Notes: a model not told the origin generated them from the sequence alone. A stretch of 64,000 bases of DNA from Paraburkholderia antibiotica (GCF_012927125.1 NZ_JABBFZ010000006.1:248001-312000), one strand, 5' to 3'. Shown: positions 45,331-54,398, counted from the stretch's first letter. Numbers and translations: made by a program.

Positions 45331-46536
45331 ATGAGCAAGGGTAAAACGCTGCAACTGCACTACGCCGAACGCGTCGATCCGCTGACCGGCGCGAAGGTCA
45401 CTCGCCTCACGCCGCCGGACGTCACCTGCCATCGCAACTACTTCTATCAGAAGTGCTTCAGCAACGACGGCACGCGCCTGCTGTTCGGCGGCGGCTTCGA
45501 CGGTCACTGGAACTACTGGCTGCTCGATCTGCCGACCGGAGTCGCGACCCAACTGACCGAAGGCCCCGGCGACAACACCTTCGGCGGCTTTCTGTCGCCC
45601 GACGACACGCACCTCTACTACGTGAAGAACGACCGCCGTCTGCAACGGCTCGATCTGCAGACGCTCGAAGAATCCGTGGTCTACGAAGTGCCGGAAGATT
45701 ACGTCGGCTATGGCACATGGGTCGCGAATTCGGCTTGCAGCAAGGTCGTCGGCATCGAGATCGCCGCGAGCGACTACATGCCGCTCACCGACTGGCGCAA
45801 GTTCCACGAGTTCTATTTCAGGCAGCCGCGCTGCCGGCTGCTCAGCATCGATCTGCGCGACGGCTCGCGCCAGGTGATCCATGAAACGAATCAATGGCTC
45901 GGGCACCCGATCTATCGTCCGTTCGACGATCGTACGGTGGCGTTCTGCCACGAAGGCCCGCACGACCTCGTCGACACGCGCATGTGGCTCGTCGACGAGG
46001 ACGGCGGCAACGTGCGCAAGGTGCACGAGCATGCCGAGGGCGAGAGTTGCACGCACGAATTCTGGGTGCCCGACGGCAGCCGGATGATCTACGTGTCGTA
46101 TCGCAAGGGCGATCCGCGCCGCTATATCCGTAGCTTCGATCCGCAGCGCAATACCGACGTCGAACTGATGGAAATGCCGCCGTGCTCGCATCTGATGAGC
46201 AATCACGACGGCTCGCTGCTGGTCGGCGACGGTTCGGACACGCCGGTCGACGTCAGCGACGTCGGCGCGCATACGATCGAGAACGATCCTTACCTGTACC
46301 TGTTCGAACCGGCCACGCGCACCACGCAGCGCATCGCCGCGCACCATACGTCGTGGCGCGTGCTCGACGGCAACCGCCAGGTCACGCACCCGCATCCGTC
46401 GTTCACGCCGGATAACCGCAGCGTGCTGTTCACGTCCGATTGCGACGGCCAGCCCGCGCTGTATCTGGCGGAGCTGCCGGCTGCCGTGGCGCGCGCGGCG
46501 GCGACGCAGGCGCCGGTGCTCGCGACTGCCTCGTAA
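45331..46536 (+). CDS. ogl: Oligogalacturonate lyase (PL22 family)
   Basis: A 401-residue seven-bladed beta-propeller protein without signal peptide, hence cytoplasmic. Motifs include VTCHRNYFYQKCFSNDG, NTFGGFLSPDDTHLYYV, GHPIYRPFDDRTVAFCHEGPH and CTHEFWVPDG, where conserved histidines bind the catalytic Mn2+. It cleaves unsaturated digalacturonate to 5-keto-4-deoxyuronate. AAGGA precedes the ATG at 45331. Further pathway genes (kduI, kdgK) are not in this window. Confidence 0.9.
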   Translation: MSKGKTLQLHYAERVDPLTGAKVTRLTPPDVTCHRNYFYQKCFSNDGTRLLFGGGFDGHWNYWLLDLPTGVATQLTEGPGDNTFGGFLSPDDTHLYYVKNDRRLQRLDLQTLEESVVYEVPEDYVGYGTWVANSACSKVVGIEIAASDYMPLTDWRKFHEFYFRQPRCRLLSIDLRDGSRQVIHETNQWLGHPIYRPFDDRTVAFCHEGPHDLVDTRMWLVDEDGGNVRKVHEHAEGESCTHEFWVPDGSRMIYVSYRKGDPRRYIRSFDPQRNTDVELMEMPPCSHLMSNHDGSLLVGDGSDTPVDVSDVGAHTIENDPYLYLFEPATRTTQRIAAHHTSWRVLDGNRQVTHPHPSFTPDNRSVLFTSDCDGQPALYLAELPAAVARAAATQAPVLATAS

Positions 46537-46547
46537 GCGCTTCGTAA

Positions 46548-46610
46548 GTGCCCGCAGGAGTATGGTGCGGGCACGACCTGCAAGCCGGCCGCGTCGCTGG
46601 TCGTGCCCGC
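46548..46610 (+). terminator. Competing hairpins between ogl and the CDF transporter gene
   Basis: GTGCCCGC (46548-46555) can pair with GCGGGCAC (46567-46574), while GCGGGCACGACC (46567-46578) can pair instead with GGTCGTGCCCGC (46599-46610), a perfect 12-bp stem. The two folds share one arm and exclude each other. It may simply terminate ogl, but the alternative structure is unusual; there is no strong T-run. Confidence 0.45.
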
Positions 46611-46801
46611 GATAGAAGTCTTGCCCGGCACGAAACTGGCCGGCCTCCCCACTTCCGATGAAGACCGTGCTTCTGACGTTTGTCGTGGGGGCACGGCGAA
46701 CTTGACCGTTAGTTGCGTTATAGAAACGACACGGACCACCGACTTCACGCCCGCGCCCGCTATACTCCCCCCACGTCTTTCACCGCCGGGCGCCTCCTAT
46801 C

Positions 46802-47707
46802 ATGAAAGCCTCCGACCTCGAACAGCGCATCCTCAAACAATCGCTGCTTTGCACCGTGATGATCGCGGCTCTCGGGATCGTGGTCGGGATCCTGAGCGGC
46901 TCGCTGGCGATCATCTTCGACGGCATGTTCTCCGCGCTCGACTCCGCGATGTGCGGCCTGTCGCTACTCGTCACCCGCCTGCTGCAGCAGGAAACCAACC
47001 GGCGCTTCCAGCACGGCTTCTGGCACATCGAACCACTGGTGCTCGTATTCAACGGCAGCGTGCTGGCGGTGCTGTGCGCGTATGCGTTCATCAACGCGGT
47101 CAAGGGTCTGCTCGACGGCGGCCACGAACTCGAATTCGGTTGGGGCGTGTTCTACGCGATCGTGGTGGCGTCGTTCTGCTTCTTCATGTTCTTTCGCGAG
47201 CGGCGCGTGAATCGCGCGATCGAGTCCGAGCTGATCGCACTCGACGTCAAGAGCTGGCTGATGTCGGCCTGCATCAGCGCGGCGCTGCTGGTGGCGTTCT
47301 CGCTCGCGTGGCTGCTCGAACGCGTCGGCCACGGCCATCTGACGCCCTACATCGACCCCGGCGTGCTCGCGCTGCTGACGCTAGCGCTGATTCCGATGCC
47401 GATCGGCACCGTGATCGGCGCGATCAAGGAAGTGCTGCTGATTACGCCGCCGGAGCTGGAGCACGAATTGCGCGACCTGATGCGGCAACTGACCGCCGAC
47501 TACGGCTTCATCAAGCACTCGCACTACGCGACACGCATCGGCCGTGGGCTCTTTGTCGAGGTGCACATCGTGCTGCCCGAGACGATGGAGCACGCCGGCG
47601 TGCGCCAGCTCGATCAGATCCGCGAGCGCATCTCGCGCGCGATCGGCGAGGCGGGCCCGGACCGCTGGCTCACGGTCGCGTTCACGCGCGATCCGCGCTG
47701 GTTGTGA
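46802..47707 (+). CDS. Cation diffusion facilitator-family transporter with altered metal site
   Basis: A 301-residue CDF-like protein with six helices and a C-terminal cytoplasmic domain. Helix 2 reads FDGMFSALDS (Asp40, Ser44 where Asp is usual), and helix 5 reads ALDVKSWLMSA (Asp148 in place of His and Trp152 in place of Asp), so three of the four usual Zn-site residues differ. HGFWHIEPL is the conserved loop. The substrate may not be zinc. Its 3' end overlaps the convergent LysR gene by 26 bp. Confidence 0.8.
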   Translation: MKASDLEQRILKQSLLCTVMIAALGIVVGILSGSLAIIFDGMFSALDSAMCGLSLLVTRLLQQETNRRFQHGFWHIEPLVLVFNGSVLAVLCAYAFINAVKGLLDGGHELEFGWGVFYAIVVASFCFFMFFRERRVNRAIESELIALDVKSWLMSACISAALLVAFSLAWLLERVGHGHLTPYIDPGVLALLTLALIPMPIGTVIGAIKEVLLITPPELEHELRDLMRQLTADYGFIKHSHYATRIGRGLFVEVHIVLPETMEHAGVRQLDQIRERISRAIGEAGPDRWLTVAFTRDPRWL

Positions 47708-48656
47708 GGCCGCGCGCGGACTGACCGTCGTCGTCCTCGTCCGGCAGGCCCCGCGCGCATTCGCGCAGACTCTCGATCGCCAGCGCAACCGCCGCGCGGT
47801 CCCGGTTTTCCTCGCGCCAGTACATCGACACCGCGCCTTCGCCGGCCAGCTCGATCTGCAGAATCCGCACCGAATTGAGCCGCTCGAAGCGCAGCGCCGC
47901 GCGATGCGACGCAACGCCGAGCAGGTCCGTGTGATTGAGCAGCGTGATGTTGAGGATCGACGAATTCGACTCGACGACATGAGCCGGCATCGTGCGGCCC
48001 GCTTCGGCGAGCGCGTTGTCCATCGCGTTGCGCACCGGCGTGCCCTGCGGCCAGACGATCCACGAGTAGTCGAACACGTCGTCCCAGTCGAGCGCGCCGC
48101 GCGCGACGAGCGGATGCCCGGGCCGCGCGACCAGGTTGATCGGCTCCATATAGAGCGTCTCGACGCGGATCTCGGGATTGTCGTTATGTTGCGCCGACCG
48201 GCCCACCACGATGTCCAGCTCACCGCGCGCCAGTTGCGGCAGCAGCTGATTCATCGTGCTCTCCTGCAGCCGCACGTGCGCGCGCGGCATCTGCTGCAGT
48301 AGCCGCGATACCGCGAGCGGCACCGTGTCCGCGGCCGCCACCCCCGACGTACCGATCGACACCAGGCCGCTGCCGCCGTCGCGCAACGCCTGCATGTCGT
48401 CGCGCGCATTGTCGAGGCGCGCCTCGATGCGCCGCGCGTGCTGGATCAGCGCCTCGCCATAGACGGTGGGCCGCAAACCGCGCGCGTGCCGCTCGAACAG
48501 CGGCAGGCCGACGTCCTCCTCCAGTTCCTTGAGCCACTTCGAAAGACCAGGCTGGGTCGAATTCAACGCCGTCGCGGACTGGCTCAGATTGCCGGTCGCC
48601 GCGAGACTCAACAGCACATGCAGATGCCGCAGACGCAGCCGATGGGTCCAGTCCAT
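47682..48656 (-). CDS. LysR-type regulator of the gentisate operon
   Basis: A 324-residue LysR protein with LRHLHVLLSLAATGNLSQSATALNST and QPGLSKWLKELE in the winged helix, in the GbpR/CbbR-like part of the family. It is divergent from the gentisate genes; the 180-bp gap carries a 12-bp inverted repeat. It may respond to 3-hydroxybenzoate or gentisate, inferred from position. Its C-terminus overlaps the end of the CDF gene on the other strand. Confidence 0.83.
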   Translation of the reverse strand: MDWTHRLRLRHLHVLLSLAATGNLSQSATALNSTQPGLSKWLKELEEDVGLPLFERHARGLRPTVYGEALIQHARRIEARLDNARDDMQALRDGGSGLVSIGTSGVAAADTVPLAVSRLLQQMPRAHVRLQESTMNQLLPQLARGELDIVVGRSAQHNDNPEIRVETLYMEPINLVARPGHPLVARGALDWDDVFDYSWIVWPQGTPVRNAMDNALAEAGRTMPAHVVESNSSILNITLLNHTDLLGVASHRAALRFERLNSVRILQIELAGEGAVSMYWREENRDRAAVALAIESLRECARGLPDEDDDGQSARGLTTSADRA

Positions 48657-48674
48657 AACGTCACGCTCCCGTGA

Positions 48675-48730
48675 AGGTATATCTCGAATGGTATGGATGA
48701 GAATATTTCGTTATTTTACGAGTTATACCT
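48675..48730. promoter_or_regulatory. Long inverted repeat in the LysR-gentisate intergenic region
   Basis: AGGTATATCTCG (48675-48686) and CGAGTTATACCT (48719-48730) match as inverted arms at 11 of 12 positions, separated by 32 bp of AT-rich DNA that should contain the promoter(s). The centre-to-centre distance of 44 bp is about four helical turns, fitting a LysR tetramer. Confidence 0.5.
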
Positions 48731-48836
48731 CGCTGCCCTATAAATACGCAACGATGAGCGATTTCCGGCCGCCAACTCGCGCATCGCGAAGCCCTGGCGA
48801 AGCCGAACGACCCACAACCGTTGTACGGAGACACGC

Positions 48837-49883
48837 ATGAACGCACCCACCCAGCGCGAACAACGCGCCGCCTATTACGAATCGATCGCGCACCAGCGTT
48901 TGACGCCGCTGTGGGAGTCCCTGCATAACCTCGTGCCGAAGCAGCCGCAGCCGGTCGCGCAGGCCGCAATCTGGAAGTACGCGCAGATCCGCGATCTGGT
49001 GATGCAGGCGGGGTCGGTGATCAGCGCGGAAGAAGCGGTGCGTCGCGTGCTGGTGCTGGAAAACCCCGGTCTGCCCGGCAAGTCGAGCATGACGCCGAAC
49101 CTCTATGCCGGCCTGCAGCTGATCCTGCCGGGCGAGATCGCGCCGAGCCATCGGCATACGCAGTCGGCGCTGCGTTTCATCGTCGAGGGACGCGGCGCGT
49201 GGACCGCGGTCAACGGCGAGCGCACCACCATGCATCCGGGCGACTTCATCATCACGCCGTCGTGGACGTGGCACGACCACGGCAATCCGTCGGTCGAGGA
49301 AGGCGGCGAGCCGGTCGTGTGGCTCGACGGTCTCGACATCCCGCTCGTCGCGCATCTCGACGCCGGCTTCGCGGAAAACTATCCGGAAGCGACGCAGCCG
49401 CTCTCGCGCGCGGAAGGCGACAGCTTCGCGCGCTTCGGCCACAACATGGCGCCGGTCCGTCAACGCGTGACCGACCCGACCTCGCCGATCTTCAACTACC
49501 CGTACGAGCGCAGCCGCGAAGCGCTCGACGCGCTCTACCGCAATGGCGAGCTCGACGAGTGGGACGGCGTGAAGCTGCGCTACGTGAATCCGACCACCGG
49601 CGGCTGGCCGATGCCGACCATCGCGACGTTCATGCAGTTCCTGCCCGCGGGCTTCACCGGCCGCTCGTATCAGAGCACCGATGCGACCGTCTACTGCGTG
49701 GTCGAAGGGCGCGGCACCGCGCATATCGGCGAGCGCGAATTCGCGTTCGAGCCGCACGACGTGTTCGTCGTGCCGTCGTGGCAACCGGTGCGGCTGTCGG
49801 CATCGGCGGATAGCGTGCTGTTCAGCTATTCGGACCGGCCGGTGATGGCCGCGCTCAATCTGCTGCGCGAGCAGCGTAACTGA
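48837..49883 (+). CDS. gtdA: Gentisate 1,2-dioxygenase
   Basis: A 348-residue bicupin. The N-terminal cupin holds the iron-binding segment [15 protein letters not shown] (two histidines of the HxH pair), and the C-terminal cupin carries [16 protein letters not shown] and FVVPSWQ. It cleaves gentisate to maleylpyruvate. First gene of the operon gtdA-nagK-nagL-3HB6H-transporter. Confidence 0.93.
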   Translation: MNAPTQREQRAAYYESIAHQRLTPLWESLHNLVPKQPQPVAQAAIWKYAQIRDLVMQAGSVISAEEAVRRVLVLENPGLPGKSSMTPNLYAGLQLILPGEIAPSHRHTQSALRFIVEGRGAWTAVNGERTTMHPGDFIITPSWTWHDHGNPSVEEGGEPVVWLDGLDIPLVAHLDAGFAENYPEATQPLSRAEGDSFARFGHNMAPVRQRVTDPTSPIFNYPYERSREALDALYRNGELDEWDGVKLRYVNPTTGGWPMPTIATFMQFLPAGFTGRSYQSTDATVYCVVEGRGTAHIGEREFAFEPHDVFVVPSWQPVRLSASADSVLFSYSDRPVMAALNLLREQRN

Positions 49884-49918
49884 GCCACGCAAGCAGCAAC
49901 GCCACCGGACAACGCAGC

Positions 49919-49949
49919 CGGGCCGCGTCAGATACGACGCCGCGGCCCG
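49919..49949 (+). repeat. 9-bp-stem hairpin between gentisate dioxygenase and hydrolase genes
   Basis: CGGGCCGCG and CGCGGCCCG are perfect arms with a 13-base loop. There is no T-run, so it may stabilise or process the mRNA and not end it. Confidence 0.45.
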
Positions 49950-50057
49950 ACCCAGCCGGACCACCCCACCGCCGAACTTCGCCGCGGGCACACAACCAGC
50001 CGCCCGCCCGCGGCCCGGCACGCCCTTTTTCCAATTCTGAGCAAGTGAGACCGAACC

Positions 50058-50756
50058 ATGGCATTCGTTTTTACCCCTGAAGCGCCCGTCGCCGTTCCCG
50101 TCGTCGGCAGCAGCGATCAGATCGCGGTGCGCCGCGTCTATTGCGTCGGCCGCAACTACGCGGCGCATGCTCGCGAAATGGGCTTCGATCCGGATCGCGA
50201 ACCGCCGTTCTTCTTCTGCAAGCCGCGCGATTCGGTGGTGCCGGTGAACTACGGCGACACGCTGGAACTCGCGTATCCGGCGCAAACGCAGAACTATCAC
50301 TACGAAGCCGAACTGGTGGCGGTGATCGGCAAGGGCGGCTCGGACATCGCGCTGGACGACGCGCTCGATCACGTGTGGGGCTACGCGGTCGGCCTCGACA
50401 TGACCCGCCGCGATCTGCAGATGAAGATGCGCGAGATGGGCCGTCCGTGGGAAATCGGCAAGGCGTTCGACCGTTCCGCGCCGATCGGCCCGATCCATCG
50501 CGCGAGCGATGTCGGCCACTTCGAGAGCGGCGGCCTGTGGCTCAACGTGAACGGCGAGACGCGCCAGAAGAGCGACGTGTCGCATCTGATCTGGTCGGTC
50601 GCGGAGACGGTCGCGGATCTGTCGAAGTTCTTCCACCTCGAACCGGGCGATCTGATCTATACCGGCACGCCCGAAGGTGTCGGCGCGGTGAAGCGCGGCG
50701 AAACGATGACGGTCGGCGTCGAGCGCCTGGGCGAACTGACCGTGAAGGTGGTGTGA
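50058..50756 (+). CDS. nagK: Fumarylpyruvate hydrolase (FAH family)
   Basis: A 232-residue fumarylacetoacetase-fold hydrolase. RVYCVGRNYAAHAREMG opens the domain, EAELVAVIG carries the metal-binding glutamates, and FHLEPGDLIYTGTPEGVG is the usual end motif. It splits fumarylpyruvate into fumarate and pyruvate, the last step of the gentisate route. Confidence 0.92.
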   Translation: MAFVFTPEAPVAVPVVGSSDQIAVRRVYCVGRNYAAHAREMGFDPDREPPFFFCKPRDSVVPVNYGDTLELAYPAQTQNYHYEAELVAVIGKGGSDIALDDALDHVWGYAVGLDMTRRDLQMKMREMGRPWEIGKAFDRSAPIGPIHRASDVGHFESGGLWLNVNGETRQKSDVSHLIWSVAETVADLSKFFHLEPGDLIYTGTPEGVGAVKRGETMTVGVERLGELTVKVV

Positions 50757-50838
50757 GGTTCGCCTGAGCGTTGCCCAGGTTTTGCCCGAGTTTTGCCTGA
50801 GTTACGCCTGCGTGTCTCCAGAGCCGTCCCGGCGCACG

Positions 50839-50864
50839 CGATGAGCCGCCGCGGCGGCTCATCG
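50839..50864. repeat. 26-bp perfect palindrome upstream of maleylpyruvate isomerase gene
   Basis: A perfect inverted repeat with no spacer: arms begin CGATGAGCCGCCG and end CGGCGGCTCATCG. It stands 44 bp before nagL and 82 bp after nagK. It would form a very stable hairpin or cruciform. Confidence 0.6.
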
Positions 50865-50908
50865 ACCGGAAACGCACCGCGCCCTATCACCCGGAAACAG
50901 GATCTATC

Positions 50909-51550
50909 GTGCAACTCTACAGTTTCTTCAATAGTTCGACCTCCTACCGAGTGCGGATCGCGCTCGCGCTCAAGGGCGTCGACTATGAATGCGTGCCCGT
51001 CAACATTCGCACCGGCGCGAATCGCGACGCGCAATACGTCGCTCATATCAATCCGTCGGCGGTGGTGCCGGCGCTGGTCGACGGTGATTTCCAGCTCGGC
51101 CAGTCGCTCGCGATCATCGACTATCTGGACGCGGTCTATCCCGAACCGCGCCTGATTCCGGCGGATCCGCTCGAACGCGCGCGCGTGCTGGAGTTCGCGA
51201 ACCTGATTTCGTGCGACATCCATCCGGTCAACAACCTGCGCGTGCTGCGCTATCTGCAGGACGTGCTGAAGCTCACGACCGAGCAGAAAGACGCGTGGTA
51301 TCGGCACTGGGTCGCCGAAGGCATGGCGGCTGTCGAGCGTCTGCTCGCCCGCTCGAACGCCGGCCCCTGGTGCTTCGGCGCGCAACCGACGCTCGCCGAC
51401 TGCTGCCTCGTGCCGCAGATCGCCAACGCGCACCGGATGGGCTGCAACCTGAGCGACTATCCGCGCGCGCTCGCGATCTACCGGCACGCGCTCGAACATC
51501 CGGCCTTCGATGCGGCGCAGCCGCAGCGCCAGCCCGACTACGTGAGCTGA
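50909..51550 (+). CDS. nagL: Maleylpyruvate isomerase (zeta-class GST)
   Basis: A 213-residue glutathione transferase-fold enzyme that isomerises maleylpyruvate to fumarylpyruvate. The zeta signature SSTSYRVRIALALKG lies at residues 9-23; the C-terminal helical domain has ADCCLVPQIANAHRMG. The start is GTG with ACAGGA upstream. Glutathione-dependent isomerisation is inferred from this signature. Confidence 0.9.
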   Translation: MQLYSFFNSSTSYRVRIALALKGVDYECVPVNIRTGANRDAQYVAHINPSAVVPALVDGDFQLGQSLAIIDYLDAVYPEPRLIPADPLERARVLEFANLISCDIHPVNNLRVLRYLQDVLKLTTEQKDAWYRHWVAEGMAAVERLLARSNAGPWCFGAQPTLADCCLVPQIANAHRMGCNLSDYPRALAIYRHALEHPAFDAAQPQRQPDYVS

Positions 51551-51610
51551 CGCGCCGGCATCAGGCGGACAGATAGCGGACAAGTAAGCGATAAATCAAA
51601 GGAGACAGAC

Positions 51611-52819
51611 ATGAGTGAGACACAACGGCGCCCGAGGAGCGTCATCGTCGTGGGCGGCGGCATCGGCGGACTGGCTGCGGCGCTCGCGCTCGCGCGTCAG
51701 GGCATCGCGATCCAGCTGCTCGAACAGGCGGACGAAATCCGCGAGATCGGCGCGGGCATCCAGCTCGCCGCCAATGCGTTCAACGCGCTCGACGCGCTGG
51801 GCGTCGGCGAGGCAGCGCGCGGCCGCGCGGTGTTTACCGACTACATGAAAATGATGGACGCGGTAGACGGCCGCGAGATCGTGCGCATCGACGTGGGCGC
51901 GCCGTATCGCGCGCATTTCGGCAACCCGTACGCGGTGATTCATCGCGCCGACATCCATCTGTCGATTCTCGAAGCGGTGCGCGAGCATCCGTTGATCCAG
52001 TTCCGCACCAGCACGCAGGTGATGCGCGTCGAGCAGGACGACACCGGCGTCACCGTGATCGACCAGCGCGGCGAGCGCTATCGCGCCGATGCGATCGTCG
52101 GTTGCGACGGCGTCAAATCGGCGGTGCGCCAGACGCTGATCGGCGACGCGCATCGCGTGACCGGCCACGTCGTGTATCGCGCGGTGGTCGAAGAAGCGCA
52201 CATGCCCGCCGATCTGAAGATCAATGCGCCGGTGGTGTGGGCGGGTCCGCACTGCCACCTCGTGCACTACCCGCTGCGCGGCGGCCACCAGTACAACCTC
52301 GTCGTCACCTTCCATAGCCGCGAGCAGGAAGAATGGGGCGTGCGCGAAGGCAGCAAGGAAGAAGTGCTGTCGTATTTCGAGGGCATTCATCCGCTGCCGC
52401 ATCAGATGCTCGATCGCCCGAGTTCGTGGAAGCGCTGGGCGACCGCCGACCGCGATCCGGTCGAGCGCTGGAGCATCGGCCGCGCCACGGTGCTCGGCGA
52501 TGCCGCGCATCCGATGACGCAATATCTCGCGCAAGGCGCGTGTCAGGCGCTCGAAGACGCGGTCACGCTCGGCGCCGCGGTCGCCGAGACCGATCAGGAC
52601 TTCGAAGCAGCGTTCGCGCTCTACGAGAAAGTACGCATTCCGCGGACAGCGCGCGTGCTGTACTCGGCCCGCGAGATGGGCCGCATCTATCACGCGAAAG
52701 GCGTCGAACGGCTGGTGCGCAATTCGTTGTGGACGGGCCGCACGCAGCAGCAGTTCTACGACTCGTTGCACTGGCTGCACGGCTGGCGCGCGGAAGACTG
52801 CCTCACGCAGGCTTCATGA
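51611..52819 (+). CDS. 3-Hydroxybenzoate 6-monooxygenase (FAD-dependent)
   Basis: A 402-residue flavoprotein monooxygenase. GGGIGGLAAALALARQG is the FAD-binding Rossmann motif, VGCDGVKSAVRQ the DG motif, and VLGDAAHPMTQYLAQGACQALEDA the second FAD site. It hydroxylates 3-hydroxybenzoate to gentisate using NADH and O2 (NagX/MhbM/XlnD type). Context with gtdA, nagK and nagL gives the specificity; salicylate 5-hydroxylase is a Rieske enzyme and is absent. Confidence 0.9.
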   Translation: MSETQRRPRSVIVVGGGIGGLAAALALARQGIAIQLLEQADEIREIGAGIQLAANAFNALDALGVGEAARGRAVFTDYMKMMDAVDGREIVRIDVGAPYRAHFGNPYAVIHRADIHLSILEAVREHPLIQFRTSTQVMRVEQDDTGVTVIDQRGERYRADAIVGCDGVKSAVRQTLIGDAHRVTGHVVYRAVVEEAHMPADLKINAPVVWAGPHCHLVHYPLRGGHQYNLVVTFHSREQEEWGVREGSKEEVLSYFEGIHPLPHQMLDRPSSWKRWATADRDPVERWSIGRATVLGDAAHPMTQYLAQGACQALEDAVTLGAAVAETDQDFEAAFALYEKVRIPRTARVLYSAREMGRIYHAKGVERLVRNSLWTGRTQQQFYDSLHWLHGWRAEDCLTQAS

Positions 52820-52879
52820 CGTACCCGATCGCACCCGATAAAACGCAGATCAACCGATAAAAATCCGCAGGAGACACCC

Positions 52880-54271
52880 ATGACCGCTTATAGCGCCTCG
52901 CCGTCGCCGCACGCCGCGCGACCCGTCAACGTCACCGCGATGATCGACCGTAACGGCATTTCGCCGTTTCAGGTACTGATCGTCGTGCTGTGCTTTCTGA
53001 TCGTCGCGATCGACGGCTTCGATACCGCCGCGATCGGCTTCATCGCGCCGGCAATCCGTACGCAATGGCAACTGACGCCGGCGCAACTCGCACCCGCGCT
53101 CGGCGCCGGGCTCGCCGGCCTGATGGCGGGCGCGCTGCTGTTCGGCCCGTTCGCGGACCGCATCGGCCGCAAGCGTTTGCTGCTGCTGTGCGTGTTCGGC
53201 TTCGGCGTCGCGAGCGTGGCATCCGCGTTCTCGACCTCGATGCAGATGCTGATCGTGCTGCGCTTTCTCACCGGCATGGGACTCGGCGCAGCGATGCCCA
53301 ACGCGATCACGCTGACTTCGGAGTATTGCCCCGCGTCGCGCCGTTCGTTCCTCGTCACGACGATGTTCTGCGGCTTCACGGTCGGCTCGGCGCTCGGCGG
53401 CTTCGTCGCGGCAGCGCTGATCGAACATTACGGCTGGCGCGCGGTGCTGCTGACAGGCGGTATCGTGCCGCTGCTTCTGCTGCCGGTGCTCGCGCGCTTC
53501 CTGCCGGAGTCGGTGCGCTACCTCGCGGCGGCCGGCCGCCCGGCCCCGCAGATTGTCGCGATCCTGCAGCGCATCGCACCGCTGGAGAATCTCGCGGACG
53601 CGAGTTTTGTCACGTCGGAAGGCAAGGCCGCCGGCTCGCCGATCACGCGCCTGTTCCGCCCGGATCTGCTGCGCGGCACCTTGCTGCTGTGGCTCACGTT
53701 CTTCATGAGCCTGCTCGTGATCTACCTGCTGTCGAGCTGGCTGCCGATGCTGTTGCGCAGCACCGGCGTGTCGCTGCAAACCGCCGCACTCGTGACCGCG
53801 ATGTTCCAGGTCGGCGGCACGCTCGGCGCGATCGTGCTCGGCTGGTTGATGGACCGCATCAATCCGCACTACGTGCTGGCCATCAGCTACGCACTCGCGG
53901 GCGTGTTCACCGCGGCGATCGGCACGCTGACGGCAACACCGTGGCTCGCCGCGCTCGCGGTGTTCGGCGCGGGCTTCTGCGTGTCGGGCTCGCAGGTCGG
54001 CGCGAATGCGCTGTCCGCCGCGTTCTATCCGACCGACTGCCGGGCGACCGGCGTGAGCTGGGCCAACGGTATCGGCCGCATCGGTTCGGTGGTGGGCTCG
54101 CTGTCGGGCGGCGCGATGCTCGCGGCCGGCATGACGATGCCGTCGCTGTTCCTCGTCGTCGGCGTGCCGGCGGTGTTCGCGGGGATGTCGATGCTGGCGC
54201 TCGGAATCTTCGGCCACGCCAGGCCGGCCGATGGAGCGGCCGCGTTTGTCGAAACGAAATCGGCGGGTTGA
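52880..54271 (+). CDS. Aromatic acid:H+ symporter (MFS, AAHS family)
   Basis: A 463-residue 12-helix carrier with DGFDTAAIGFIAPAI in helix 1 (the AAHS DGxD motif), GPFADRIGRKRLLLL (motif A), and FYPTDCRATGVSWANGIGRIGS in helix 10-11. Last gene of the 3-hydroxybenzoate operon, so it likely imports 3-hydroxybenzoate or gentisate. A ribosome-site-like AGGAGAC precedes the ATG. Confidence 0.9.
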   Translation: MTAYSASPSPHAARPVNVTAMIDRNGISPFQVLIVVLCFLIVAIDGFDTAAIGFIAPAIRTQWQLTPAQLAPALGAGLAGLMAGALLFGPFADRIGRKRLLLLCVFGFGVASVASAFSTSMQMLIVLRFLTGMGLGAAMPNAITLTSEYCPASRRSFLVTTMFCGFTVGSALGGFVAAALIEHYGWRAVLLTGGIVPLLLLPVLARFLPESVRYLAAAGRPAPQIVAILQRIAPLENLADASFVTSEGKAAGSPITRLFRPDLLRGTLLLWLTFFMSLLVIYLLSSWLPMLLRSTGVSLQTAALVTAMFQVGGTLGAIVLGWLMDRINPHYVLAISYALAGVFTAAIGTLTATPWLAALAVFGAGFCVSGSQVGANALSAAFYPTDCRATGVSWANGIGRIGSVVGSLSGGAMLAAGMTMPSLFLVVGVPAVFAGMSMLALGIFGHARPADGAAAFVETKSAG

Positions 54272-54375
54272 GGCGTTGAGCGGTTCTGGTCGTGTTGCCG
54301 CGAGCGCTACGGCGTCGCGGCGGCTTGCGGTAACTTCGCCTCGACGTTGCCTCGACGTTGTAGCGGCTTTGTAGC

Positions 54376-54398
54376 AACTCGCGCCGCCGTCGCGAGTT
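54376..54398 (+). terminator. Hairpin after the 3-hydroxybenzoate operon
   Basis: AACTCGCG (54376-54383) and CGCGAGTT (54391-54398) are perfect 8-bp arms with a seven-base loop, in the 176-bp gap between the convergent AAHS and proline-rich protein genes. No long T-run follows on either strand. Confidence 0.45.

Noticed and set aside
43395..45338. 647-residue histidine-rich open frame on the minus strand
   Set aside because: Antisense to the sodium:solute symporter; composition (His, Arg, Asp repeats) is that of mirrored membrane-protein codons, not a real gene.
48738..50636. 632-residue open frame on the minus strand
   Set aside because: Antisense to the gentisate dioxygenase and fumarylpyruvate hydrolase genes, which have complete family motifs.
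50760..50830. Short TTTTGCC direct repeats considered as a CRISPR-like or VNTR array
   Set aside because: Units are irregular, few and without spacers of constant length; mentioned only with the adjacent palindrome.
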